Part shown: positions 1 through 7,128 of the stretch, in pieces
Position numbering within the stretch: position 1 is the stretch's first letter
Layout: each line of letters starts with the position of its first letter
Origin: Fructobacillus cardui
GTDB lineage: Bacteria; Bacillota; Bacilli; Lactobacillales; Lactobacillaceae
Reading direction: 5' to 3' (one strand)
Assembly: GCF_023218935.1 (NCBI RefSeq)
Contig: NZ_JAJIAL010000004.1
Length of the DNA: 64,000 bases
Notes under the pieces: model-generated
Databases searched by the model: none
What the model saw: the letters and a program-made list of their open reading frames with translations, nothing else
What the model was told of the DNA's origin: nothing
Translations under genes and position numbers: made by a program

Positions 1-11
1 TTTTCAATCAA

Positions 12-896
12 TTAGATTCCGCGAGGAGCCATCTTGTCTTCGTCGTGCAAAGTTGCCGTATCGATTCCCTTCATTGGGGCACCCAAGTTCTTTGAAACTT
101 CGGCAATCAAGTGGTAGTCAGTTGGGTTCGCCGTTGCGGTTACAATTGCCTTGGCAAACTTAGCTGGGTTTTCTGATTTGAAAATACCAGAACCAACAAA
201 GACCCCATCAGCACCAAGGTTCATCATCAAAGCAGCATCAGCTGGCGTTGAGATCCCACTGGCAGCAAAGTTAACCACTGGCAACTTGCCAGTTTCATGG
301 ATTTCTTGAACCAAGTCCAATGGTGCCCGCAAGTCACGAGCGATGGCCATCAAATGTTCAGGCTTTTCGTTTTGAATGTGGCGAATTCGTTCGTTAACCT
401 TTTGCATGTGGCGAACAGCTTCCACAACATCCCCCGTACCGGGTTCCCCCTTCGTCCGCAACATTGAAGCACCTTCACCGATTCGACGCAATGCTTCCCC
501 AAGGTCACGGCAACCACAAACAAATGGCACTGTAAATTCATTCTTAGCAATGTGAAAGTTGTCATCAGCTGGCGTCAACACTTCACTTTCATCGATGTAG
601 TCCACACCGATACTTTCCAAAACGTGGGCTTCGGCAATATGACCGATACGAGCCTTGGCCATTACAGGGATTGAAACAGCAGCCATGATTTCTTCAATCA
701 TCGCTGGATCTGACATCCGCGCAACTCCCCCAGCAGCACGAATATCTGATGGTACTCGTTCCAAGGCCATCACAGCAACAGCGCCGGCTTCTTCTGCAAT
801 CTTTGCCTGTTCAACGTTGGCGACATCCATGATGACCCCACCCTTTTGCATCTGCGCCATACCACGCTTGACTGTTGTTGATCCAGTTTCCTTCAT
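12..896 (-). CDS. pdxS: Pyridoxal 5'-phosphate synthase, PdxS subunit
   Basis: PdxS makes pyridoxal phosphate from ribose 5-phosphate, glyceraldehyde 3-phosphate and ammonia supplied by the glutaminase PdxT. The protein is 294 residues, the usual length of the family. The two catalytic lysines fall at the expected positions: K81 in VMAKARIGH and K149 in MLRTKGEPGTG. The glycine-rich phosphate site near residues 230-240 (LGADGVFVGSGIF) is present. GGAGGATG lies just upstream of the ATG. A pdxT partner would lie beyond the left edge, so the operon cannot be seen in full. Family assignment is certain. Confidence 0.98.
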   Translation of the reverse strand: MKETGSTTVKRGMAQMQKGGVIMDVANVEQAKIAEEAGAVAVMALERVPSDIRAAGGVARMSDPAMIEEIMAAVSIPVMAKARIGHIAEAHVLESIGVDYIDESEVLTPADDNFHIAKNEFTVPFVCGCRDLGEALRRIGEGASMLRTKGEPGTGDVVEAVRHMQKVNERIRHIQNEKPEHLMAIARDLRAPLDLVQEIHETGKLPVVNFAASGISTPADAALMMNLGADGVFVGSGIFKSENPAKFAKAIVTATANPTDYHLIAEVSKNLGAPMKGIDTATLHDEDKMAPRGI

Positions 897-983
897 GACA
901 ATACATCCTCCACAATCTATTCTAATAAAATGATTAAAAAATAAATTTCCAAAATCAGTAAAACCGAACTTTTGGGTAGAATG

Positions 984-1011
984 ATTATACCATAACGGAA
1001 ATTAATCTTAA
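984..1011 (-). promoter_or_regulatory. Promoter of pdxS (extended -10)
   Basis: On the minus strand the sequence reads TTAAGA, 16 bases, then TATAAT, with TG one base before the -10 (TGGTATAAT). It lies about 90 bases upstream of the pdxS ATG. Confidence 0.7.
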
Positions 1012-1285
1012 TGTTATTCTCATTACACTTCCATTTAAGCAATATGGAAACATTCAGTTCTTTAAAAATGGCAAAAAGATTAAAAAAACTGACAAGGAGC
1101 AGTCAAAAGCCGATTAAAATCCATGATTTAAATTGGAATAATTCTTTTTATGTAAAAATTCATTGCGCCCTTTCTATTTTTAACCGCTTTTCCAGCAATA
1201 AAGACCGAATAATAAAATCTTTCCCCTTTTTTCCTTGATTTGTTTTACAGTGAATTTAACAAAACCGTGTCAAAAGGAAAAAGCA
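1012..1285. other. Intergenic region between pdxS and the LytTR gene
   Basis: Together with the pdxS leader this makes about 390 bases without a gene. It is AT-rich and holds the divergent upstream regions of pdxS and of the LytTR regulator. A 75-codon reading frame runs through it, but it has no ribosome binding site and lysine-rich, non-family sequence, so I do not call it a gene. No clear consensus promoter for the LytTR gene is visible. Confidence 0.5.
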
Positions 1286-1729
1286 ATGAAAGTATCCACC
1301 AAAATTGATCAAAATACTCAGACACCCAATATCGTTATTTTCGCTAAGCAGAAAACGGCCGAAATTGTCTACCTAGAGCACGAAATTCAAAGCGTTATCA
1401 ATCACAGTAGCCTCTTCGTCAAAGATCAAGAGGATTACCAACAAATTGAACTGCCCAGCATCGACCGTTTTTACACGGAAGAGCATGCGGTTTATTGCCA
1501 AGTCAACGGTCAGCGCTATAAAACGCAAAAACGAATTTATGAGCTAGCCGACTTTTTACCAGAAAACTTATTTATTCAAATTTCTCAATCCGAAATCATT
1601 AATCGTCACTTCATTCAACGCTTGCAACTTAGTAAAATGGGCACCTATGAAGTTATCTTACGAGATGGTCAAATTACTTTTGCTTCAAGGCGGTACATGC
1701 GACGCATCAAAAAGGAGAATCTGTCATGA
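1286..1729 (+). CDS. LytTR-domain DNA-binding transcriptional regulator
   Basis: This is a 147-residue stand-alone LytTR-type DNA-binding protein without a receiver domain. The C-terminal half (about residues 45-145) has the LytTR pattern: a basic beta-rich segment, then FIQISQSEIINRHFIQR and the end motif FASRRYMRRIKK. The ATG at 1286 is preferred over an upstream in-frame codon because AAGGA lies 7-8 bases before it. The stop overlaps the ATG of the next gene (ATGA), so the two are translationally coupled. In lactic acid bacteria such pairs, LytTR plus DUF3021, form small autoregulatory units; the target is unknown. Confidence 0.88.
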   Translation: MKVSTKIDQNTQTPNIVIFAKQKTAEIVYLEHEIQSVINHSSLFVKDQEDYQQIELPSIDRFYTEEHAVYCQVNGQRYKTQKRIYELADFLPENLFIQISQSEIINRHFIQRLQLSKMGTYEVILRDGQITFASRRYMRRIKKENLS

Positions 1730-2166
1730 AAATCTTCAAAAGAATTTTATTAGGCGCTAGTTTAGGAATTAATATTGGCCTTTTGTCGGCTGTTTCTTTC
1801 TCATATGCCTACCAACTCCCCAACTTAATTGCCTCCGGGCCAACCTTCACCGGTCACTTTCACCGGCCACTCACTGCTTTAGTATGTTCCATCGTTCTTT
1901 GGGGGCTCATGGGCATCCTCTTTGCGCTTTCCGGTACCATTTTTCAAAATGCCCGTCTTAGTATTACCCGTCGAACAATCGAACACTTTTCGTTAACCTA
2001 TGGTGGATTCACGATTTTTGCTATTTTAGCAGGCTGGTTCCCCCTCTCACTTCCATGGTTGGCCTTTTACACACTGATTTATCTACTGATTTATCTGATT
2101 ATCTGGCTAATTTCCATGGCCCAAGCGAAAAAATTAGTTCATGAACTAAACAAAAAACTCCAATAA
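1726..2166 (+). CDS. DUF3021 family membrane protein
   Basis: This 146-residue protein has four predicted membrane spans (about residues 7-28, 50-72, 88-108 and 111-130) and a basic, lysine-rich C-terminus. It matches the DUF3021 family in size, topology and genetic linkage to a LytTR regulator. By analogy with other LytTR/membrane-protein pairs it may act as an inhibitor or sensor that controls the upstream regulator. That role is inference from context. It overlaps the regulator stop codon by four bases and is followed by a strong terminator. Confidence 0.82.
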   Translation: MKIFKRILLGASLGINIGLLSAVSFSYAYQLPNLIASGPTFTGHFHRPLTALVCSIVLWGLMGILFALSGTIFQNARLSITRRTIEHFSLTYGGFTIFAILAGWFPLSLPWLAFYTLIYLLIYLIIWLISMAQAKKLVHELNKKLQ

Positions 2167-2178
2167 GCCCATTACCCA

Positions 2179-2219
2179 ATAAAGGAGTTGCTCATTAAGA
2201 GCAACTCCTTTATTTTTTT
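2179..2219. terminator. Bidirectional terminator
   Basis: A 15-base perfect stem (arms 2179-2193 and 2199-2213, loop of five) is followed by a T run. It ends the LytTR/DUF3021 operon, and on the other strand it overlaps the end of the small membrane protein gene. Confidence 0.92.
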
Positions 2220-2431
2220 CGATTAACAAACTTCGCCCATAACCAGCTGAGGACCATTAGTACCGCAAAACCAGCCACATTAACGACCAAACTATTCAGC
2301 CAGCCAAGCAAAGATTGACCGGGCGAAAATAAGTTCACTAATAAAATATAAATAATATTGAGAACGGTCACCAGAACGATTGCTGCTGTTCGTGGATAAA
2401 GAATGGTGAGATCGGTTATTTTATTTTTCAT
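2210..2431 (-). CDS. Small two-span membrane protein (paralogue of the 5.7 kb gene)
   Basis: This 73-residue protein has two hydrophobic spans (about residues 15-35 and 44-66) joined by a loop with SPGQSLLGWL, and it ends in basic residues VNRKK. Its second half resembles the protein encoded at 5727-5930, which has SPGEPISYW at the same place and a basic C-terminus. I do not recognise a named family. AAGGAA lies about ten bases before the ATG. The function is unknown. Confidence 0.65.
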   Translation of the reverse strand: MKNKITDLTILYPRTAAIVLVTVLNIIYILLVNLFSPGQSLLGWLNSLVVNVAGFAVLMVLSWLWAKFVNRKK

Positions 2432-2496
2432 GTTAAATTATTCCTTTTCTTTCCCATTCATTGTAGCGAACCAGCAATATTTTTACAAAAGAACAA

Positions 2497-2523
2497 TAAA
2501 AAAACGCCCCATACAGTCGTTTT
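2497..2523 (-). terminator. Weak terminator after the acidic-protein gene pair
   Basis: On the minus strand AAAACG and CGTTTT arms (2501-2506 and 2518-2523) flank a GC-rich loop and are followed by a run of T. The stem is short. Confidence 0.5.
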
Positions 2524-2526
2524 AAC

Positions 2527-2663
2527 TCATTTTTCATCAGCCTTCTCACGACTTTCGTGCGATGACTTAACGAACTCTGATTGCTTTTCTAGGCGTTCAT
2601 CTTGGCGCTTAGCATCTTCAACTTCGCGAGCATCTGCCGCTTCAAATTCATGCTTTTTTCCAT
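2527..2663 (-). pseudogene. Frameshifted copy of the small acidic protein gene
   Basis: An ATG at 2663 with a GGGGG ribosome site opens a frame that stops after 24 codons. One base of extra length in the six-A run directly after ATGG would give a 45-residue acidic protein that begins MEKKHEFEAADARE and continues VEDAKRQDER. That peptide matches ADTRVEDAKHKDAR in the neighbouring intact gene (2685-2879), so the two appear to be tandem paralogues. No usable start exists in the homologous frame. It is either a pseudogene, a slippage-dependent gene or a homopolymer sequencing error. Confidence 0.72.
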
Positions 2664-2684
2664 AACGATTTCCCCCGATTATGC

Positions 2685-2879
2685 TTATTGACCTTCGAAT
2701 TCTTTCTTTTCGTTCTCGAATTCCTCGTTGTCGTAGCGAGCATCCTTATGCTTAGCATCCTCAACACGGGTATCTGCCTTCTCTTCATGGGCTTCAGCGG
2801 CGTGTTCTTGAGCTTGCTTATTCTTTTCCTCTTCAAAAGATTCGCGGTTCTCTTTTGAACCATCACGTAATGTTGCCAT
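2685..2879 (-). CDS. Small highly charged hydrophilic protein
   Basis: This 64-residue protein is almost entirely charged or small residues (about a third Glu/Asp, a quarter Lys/Arg) with no hydrophobic core, so it is likely disordered or helical in solution. I do not recognise a family. A GGGGG ribosome site lies before the ATG, and a good promoter is upstream. An overlapping 72-codon frame has no ribosome site and is a shadow. A frameshifted paralogue follows 21 bases downstream on the same strand. Confidence 0.68.
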   Translation of the reverse strand: MATLRDGSKENRESFEEEKNKQAQEHAAEAHEEKADTRVEDAKHKDARYDNEEFENEKKEFEGQ

Positions 2880-2900
2880 CCTTAATTCCCCCTTTTCAAT

Positions 2901-2944
2901 ATATTACGATTACAATACTATCATGACAAATTTTAAAGACAAAT
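2901..2944 (-). promoter_or_regulatory. Promoter with overlapping direct repeat
   Basis: The minus strand reads TTGTCA (2924-2929), a 17-base spacer and TAATAT (2901-2906). The -35 lies inside one of two copies of ATTTGTC (2925-2931 and 2938-2944) spaced 13 bases apart, which looks like an operator. The motif is not the CtsR consensus. Confidence 0.7.
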
Positions 2945-3030
2945 GTTAAAAAGATTCTAGTATTGGTTTTTTCCTGCTAAGTTCATGAAAAATCAGTCCC
3001 GCTCGACCCACCAGCTTTAGCAAACCCAAA

Positions 3031-3061
3031 TAAAAAATCGGCCACTAAAACACGGCTGATT
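3031..3061 (-). terminator. Terminator of the EamA transporter gene
   Basis: Arms at 3036-3043 and 3054-3061 pair with one wobble, and the minus strand then runs into GATTTTTTATT. Confidence 0.75.
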
Positions 3062-3983
3062 TTACATTATTTGAGAAGCATGCGCACTTCGTTGAGGTTT
3101 TTGCAGCAAAACCACGATCACGATTAAAAAGATTCCCAGTACTTCAACCAGGCCAAGATTTTGTCCGAGAAAAAGGACTGAAAACAAAGCTGCCGTCAGT
3201 GGTCCAAACGATCCCAGAAGCTGTGCAATCGTGGCTGATAGGAACTTCAGGCTATTAATATAGCACAGGCAGGCTACAAAAGTGCCAACAACAACGATAA
3301 AGAGTACGTTCGCCAACTGCCAATTTGTTAATTGATAAAACGAATGATCACGGAGGCTGGCCGGTAACAATGGCAAACTACCCAAAAGCATCCCCCAATC
3401 AGCAACTACACTCGTTGGATATTCTTTCAACAAGGGCTTTGGCAGTAAGCTATAGGCTACCTGACCAACGCCGGACATCAAGCCCCAAAAGATGGCCCAA
3501 GCTGAGACAACGAACATCGATAAGTTACCGTTTGTAATCAATAGAATCGTGCCAGAAAAGCTAATCACAATCACTAGTGTCTCCAAACGATTTGGCCGAT
3601 GGTGGCAGGCAATCATCATAAAAGTCAGCGTAAGCGTTGGGCTCAAGAACTGCAGTGTCGCGGCCGTCGCAACGTTGCCATAGCTAATCGACAAAAAATA
3701 GGACAATTGTGATGGCAAAAAGCCAAAGAGGCTAAATAATAAAAGCCGGTTTCGGGTCCGCTTCTGCTGCCAAATACCCAAAACGAGTTGACGACTACTT
3801 GACTGAATCAAGGAAGTCAATAGGCACAAGGGCGCCACCAACAAAGAGTCGTAAGCCAACCAGGCTCACAGGGTGAACTGCGGTATGATGAAATAAATAT
3901 TGACTCGCGACCCCACTGATTCCCCAGCACGATGCCCCCAATATCGCAAAAAGAATGCCAACTTGTTTTTTCCTATTATTCAT
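3062..3983 (-). pseudogene. EamA/DMT family transporter, interrupted by a frameshift
   Basis: The N-terminal part starts at the ATG at 3983 (GAGG eight bases upstream) and has the EamA start GILFAILGASCWGISGVASQ, then runs LRLFVGGAL. From about 3829 the family sequence continues in the next frame (CLLTSLIQSSS and onward) to 3062. Removing one C from a CCC run there would join the halves into about 306 residues with ten membrane spans, the normal length. It is probably a pseudogene or a reversible frameshift. It is transcribed divergently from a LysR regulator, the usual arrangement for such exporters. Confidence 0.85.
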
Positions 3984-4025
3984 GTGTTCTTCCTCTTTAA
4001 CTAATATAAAATAGAATGAGTTATA

Positions 4026-4052
4026 ATTGAAATTGATAATTTTTATTTCAAT
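4026..4052. promoter_or_regulatory. LysR-type operator between the EamA and LysR genes
   Basis: A perfect 8-base inverted repeat, ATTGAAAT and ATTTCAAT, is separated by 11 bases. It sits in the 82-base divergent region between the two genes and fits the T-N11-A form bound by LysR proteins. Confidence 0.72.
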
Positions 4053-4065
4053 ATAAAGAGAACTT

Positions 4066-4929
4066 ATGAATAAATTTTTGGCATTAAAAATCATTTTAGA
4101 ACAACAAAATATCACCAAGGCGGCCAAAACGTTAGGTTATACCCAACCCGCCGTCACCCAGATGATTGCCAGCCTTGAAAACGACCTAGGCTTTCCCTTA
4201 TTGATCAAAAAGCACCGGCAAATCAGCTTAACGCCCGAGGGCGAACGCATCTTTCCGTTTATCAACCAGCTGCTCAATGACTACCAAGCACTCAAGGAAC
4301 AAAAGCAAGAGATTCAGGGCGAAAGTACCGTCATCAAAATTGCCACGATTCCCAGTATTTCCCAACAGTGGTTGCCAAAGCTCATTGCTAACTTCCAAAA
4401 GCAGTTTGAAAACATTGAATTTGCCATTATCCAGGGTGACGGGACCAGCATACCCAACTGGATTGAAAACGGGGAGGCCGATATTGGCTTCGTCAATGGT
4501 GATGTCACCGAAAACGGCTTAGTTATCCAACACCAGGTTCTCAAGGCGATTTTACCGTTACCACTTGCTCAGAAGTTTCCAGACAATCAGCCCATCCCCC
4601 TCGCTGATTTGACAAACTACGACTACATCCTCCTCGAAGAAGGTCTCTTTAGTGAATCAGTCTCGGAGTTCCAAAAGATTGGGATTGAACCCAAGATGAA
4701 ACTACGACTACACGATAGCTTTTCAACCATCCTAATGGTCGAACAAGGCCTAGGCTACAGCATTATGCCAATGGATGAAGAAACCGAAGCACTCTACCAG
4801 ATTAAATCATTCGATACGATACCCGCCATCAGCCGATCCATTAACCTGTTACAAAAAAATGACGGTCTGCTGACCAATGGCGCTAAAAATTTCGTCAAGT
4901 TTGTTCAAACCCATCGGGACGCCATGTAA
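4066..4929 (+). CDS. LysR family transcriptional regulator
   Basis: This 287-residue protein has an N-terminal winged helix-turn-helix (about residues 4-60, with ITKAAKTLGYTQPAVTQMIASLE) and a C-terminal periplasmic-binding-like effector domain from about residue 88. The length is typical of the family. It is divergent from the broken EamA transporter and very likely regulates that gene and itself through the inverted repeat between them. The effector is unknown. The gene itself is intact although its presumed target is not. Confidence 0.93.
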   Translation: MNKFLALKIILEQQNITKAAKTLGYTQPAVTQMIASLENDLGFPLLIKKHRQISLTPEGERIFPFINQLLNDYQALKEQKQEIQGESTVIKIATIPSISQQWLPKLIANFQKQFENIEFAIIQGDGTSIPNWIENGEADIGFVNGDVTENGLVIQHQVLKAILPLPLAQKFPDNQPIPLADLTNYDYILLEEGLFSESVSEFQKIGIEPKMKLRLHDSFSTILMVEQGLGYSIMPMDEETEALYQIKSFDTIPAISRSINLLQKNDGLLTNGAKNFVKFVQTHRDAM

Positions 4930-5012
4930 TCGAGCGGACTCCCCCTCTATTGTCTAGGAGTAAAAAAGTCTATACTGGCCTATAATAAATCAGTTTTTGA
5001 GAGGTTATGTTT

Positions 5013-5624
5013 ATGGTAACAAAGTCACGATTTGAAGGATTTACCGATGGAATTTTGGTCATTATTTTTACCATCATGATTTTGGAATTTAAGGTACCAA
5101 ATTCCAGCAATATCACAGCCATTTTAAAACAGTTTCCCTACTTTATTTCTTATAGCATTGGCTGGCTTTTCCTAGGGGAAGCCTGGTACAACCATCTCTA
5201 TATCGCCAGCAAAATTCACCGGGTGACTCACAAGCTCTTCTTTATCAATGCCCTCTGGCTCTTCACCACCTCCTTTTTACCGCTAGCAACGGCTTGGATT
5301 GGTCAAGACCTTTCGGCTCGTGGGCCAGAAATTTTTTACGGTCTAGTCTTCCTGGTGTGGACTGCAGCCTTTTTACTACTGGTCTTCACAGCTATCCTGG
5401 ATAATCAAAAATTAGGAAGGCTGCAAGAGGCAGAGGATCTTCGCCAAATGCGGATTGTCCGTTACTTAACCAACCCGTTTGCCATTATTTCTCAAGGTCT
5501 GGCCTGGTTGCTGATTCTCATTTTTGCCCCACAGTTTCAACTGGTCATCATGGTTTGGCAAATTCTCTTTATTGCCGGTCGAACCAACGTTGATATTGAT
5601 CGACAACACTCTCTTAATCGATAA
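5013..5624 (+). CDS. TMEM175-family potassium channel-like membrane protein
   Basis: The N-terminus carries the bacterial TMEM175 signature: an arginine followed by F-x-DG and a hydrophobic first span ending LEFKVP (RFEGFTDG, residues about 6-13). Bacterial homologues have one six-span unit of about 200 residues; this one is 203 residues with six spans. The ATG at 5013 is chosen over 5007 because AGAGG is eight bases before it and only two before the other. Homologues form potassium-selective leak channels. The serine of the usual FSD motif is threonine here. Confidence 0.8.
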   Translation: MVTKSRFEGFTDGILVIIFTIMILEFKVPNSSNITAILKQFPYFISYSIGWLFLGEAWYNHLYIASKIHRVTHKLFFINALWLFTTSFLPLATAWIGQDLSARGPEIFYGLVFLVWTAAFLLLVFTAILDNQKLGRLQEAEDLRQMRIVRYLTNPFAIISQGLAWLLILIFAPQFQLVIMVWQILFIAGRTNVDIDRQHSLNR

Positions 5625-5635
5625 AACACCATTAA

Positions 5636-5708
5636 AAAAATCAGCCTCGCATAACTTGATATGACCCCCTAATTTCAGGGTTCATATCACTACGAGACTG
5701 ATTTTTAT
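5636..5708. terminator. Long bidirectional hairpin terminator
   Basis: The outer arms TCAGCCTCG (5641-5649) and CGAGACTGA (5693-5701) enclose an inner hairpin with arms GATATGACCC and GGGTTCATATC. A-rich and T-rich flanks on both sides let it terminate genes from either strand. Its right arm shares 17 of 20 bases with the hairpin at 26261-26280. Confidence 0.82.
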
Positions 5709-5726
5709 TTAGAATAATCTAAAATT

Positions 5727-5930
5727 TTACTTTTTCCGACACTTTTTAACACCCCAGTCAACTAACATCGACAGGACGCTAATAACAGCTAATCCCAAGT
5801 AGAGCGATACCCAATAGGATATCGGCTCTCCAGGCGAAATCAAAGGCCCAATAAACACGAAAAAAAATTCCAAAACTGCGACAAAGAAGGTCGCAAAAGT
5901 TCGACGATAGTGCATGACGAGTGTTTGCAT
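5727..5930 (-). CDS. Small two-span membrane protein (paralogue of the 2.2 kb gene)
   Basis: This protein is 67 residues, starting at the ATG at 5930 because GGGGAG lies seven bases upstream; an in-frame upstream codon has no such site. It has two membrane spans (about residues 10-29 and 36-58), a connecting SPGEPISYW, and a basic end KKCRKK. It shares layout and the SPG-W loop with the protein at 2210-2431. No function is known. Related pairs of such proteins could be membrane-stress or immunity-type proteins, but nothing in the sequence proves this. Confidence 0.62.
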   Translation of the reverse strand: MQTLVMHYRRTFATFFVAVLEFFFVFIGPLISPGEPISYWVSLYLGLAVISVLSMLVDWGVKKCRKK

Positions 5931-6132
5931 CTGCTTTCTCCCCGGGGGTCTGCCCACCTGCTCAAAGTCTCGGGTGAAACTTTTTCTAAGGACAGCATAC
6001 CAGAAAAAATTAGAAATGAAATGATAAATTCAAAAATTTTATCGCTTAATAGCAAATTTTCCTCAATAAATATTAAAAAATAACAAACAAGTGCCTTTTA
6101 ATTTCTTTTTATTAGAAAAATATGAAATTAAA

Positions 6133-6161
6133 TGATACAATTACTTCTAGAGAAGTATAGA
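6133..6161 (+). promoter_or_regulatory. Promoter-proximal palindrome of the 6.2 kb membrane gene
   Basis: An extended -10 TGATACAAT ends at 6141, with TTAGAA 18 bases upstream. Directly downstream lies TACTTCT-AG-AGAAGTA (6142-6157), an inverted repeat with 7-base arms over the expected transcription start. Confidence 0.5.
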
Positions 6162-6194
6162 ATAGTGTCTTATGACAATTAGGGGAGGATTAAA

Positions 6195-6440
6195 ATGGCA
6201 AGTGAAAAGTCCGCATTTATCTTTGTTTCAATGCTCGTAATTTTAGCACAGGCGATTATCGTCAAATTTAGTTTGAATACCTGGGTGCAATTTGTCATCC
6301 CCTTTGCCTACTCCATAATTTTTGTAATCTGCTTTTTCTTCGTTTTCAAAAGCGATAACCTAATTGCCTTTGTCACACTTTTGTTAGCAGGCAATATCAC
6401 CCTCATGGCGACTGCCAACCACACAACATCAATTTATTAA
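6195..6440 (+). CDS. Small three-span membrane protein, unknown
   Basis: This protein is 81 residues and almost wholly hydrophobic, with spans at about residues 6-25, 31-51 and 56-73. AGGGGAGG lies seven bases before the ATG. I do not recognise a family. The gene is monocistronic, between its own promoter with a palindrome and a strong terminator. Confidence 0.68.
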   Translation: MASEKSAFIFVSMLVILAQAIIVKFSLNTWVQFVIPFAYSIIFVICFFFVFKSDNLIAFVTLLLAGNITLMATANHTTSIY

Positions 6441-6483
6441 ATATTCCAAATTAGAATAATCTTAATTCTGCCAAATAGCAGAC

Positions 6484-6517
6484 AAAAAGGTCGAAACAAT
6501 CTTGTTTCGACCTTTTT
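6484..6517. terminator. Bidirectional terminator
   Basis: A perfect 15-base stem (AAAAAGGTCGAAACA and its complement) with a 4-base loop serves the converging genes at 6195-6440 and 6516-6962. Confidence 0.93.
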
Positions 6518-6962
6518 ATTGTGGATAAACTAAGTGAAATTTTTCCAGGACAATTTGTGCCTGATTTTCTCGAAACACCTTGCCCTCTTCGTGGTAGGCG
6601 GCAGTGAAAAAATCATGGTGTACATGGCGCCAATAGGCTAATGAGCGGTCCCCTTCGCCCTCTTCATAGGCATGTTGGGCGTTAACATCTAGGTACTGTT
6701 CAATTGTGACAGCATCGTTTTTAATAATGCCAACAGATTGATTTTGCTCATCCAAAATAACATCGTAGGCACCAAAAGCAGGTAAGGGCTCTCCTGCTTC
6801 GTACAAATCATAAGCACTCGCAGTGGCAGTCTTAACGCCTTTAAGGACTAGCTGGGCGAGTTCATTAGCTGCGACACCAAATTGAAAACTAGATTGCAAT
6901 TCGGCCCCCAACGGAATCACGCCATCGTCTTTAGCCTGTTGAAAAAATGCTGCTGGCGTCAT
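6516..6962 (-). CDS. ASCH domain protein
   Basis: This 148-residue protein of the ASCH fold carries the diagnostic GVKTATAS loop (about residues 42-49) and the later EGEGDRSLAYWRHVHHDFF block (about residues 102-120). ASCH proteins bind RNA, and some act as ribonucleases or as modified-nucleoside amidohydrolases. Which activity applies here cannot be told from sequence alone. The gene stands alone; its stop lies in a shared terminator. Confidence 0.88.
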   Translation of the reverse strand: MTPAAFFQQAKDDGVIPLGAELQSSFQFGVAANELAQLVLKGVKTATASAYDLYEAGEPLPAFGAYDVILDEQNQSVGIIKNDAVTIEQYLDVNAQHAYEEGEGDRSLAYWRHVHHDFFTAAYHEEGKVFRENQAQIVLEKFHLVYPQ

Positions 6963-7091
6963 TTGCCGTCCCTCTTCTAATCTTAAAATTTAAACATTCT
7001 TGTCCTCATTGTACCAGAAAATACCGGCTCGTTGTCCCCAAAAGATCAATGATGGCACCTAGGACTAGCCTAAAAGTATCCCTTCCTTCAA

Positions 7092-7100
7092 TGCTACAAT
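7092..7100 (+). promoter_or_regulatory. Extended -10 promoter
   Basis: TGCTACAAT lies 28 bases before the ATG of the ImmA/IrrE-like gene. No convincing -35 is seen. Confidence 0.5.
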
Positions 7101-7128
7101 AATAACGAAAAATTAGAGGAGGATGCCA

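Noticed and set aside
1011..1238. A 75-codon frame upstream of the LytTR gene
   Set aside because: It lacks a ribosome site, has AT-driven composition, and overlaps the promoter region of pdxS.
2658..2663. A classical -1 ribosomal frameshift site in the second acidic gene
   Set aside because: The reading phase of the A run does not give the A-AAA-AAG heptamer; simple slippage or a mutation fits better.
2648..2866. A 72-codon frame overlapping the acidic protein gene
   Set aside because: No ribosome site; the overlapping frame has GGGGG, a promoter and a related paralogue.
2925..2944. A CtsR heat-shock operator
   Set aside because: The repeat is GACAAAT, not GTCAAA, and the spacing is 13 bases instead of 10.
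5636..5708. An insertion-sequence end or MITE
   Set aside because: The hairpin acts as a terminator and no transposase or clear target duplication is visible; kept only as a repeat-family note.
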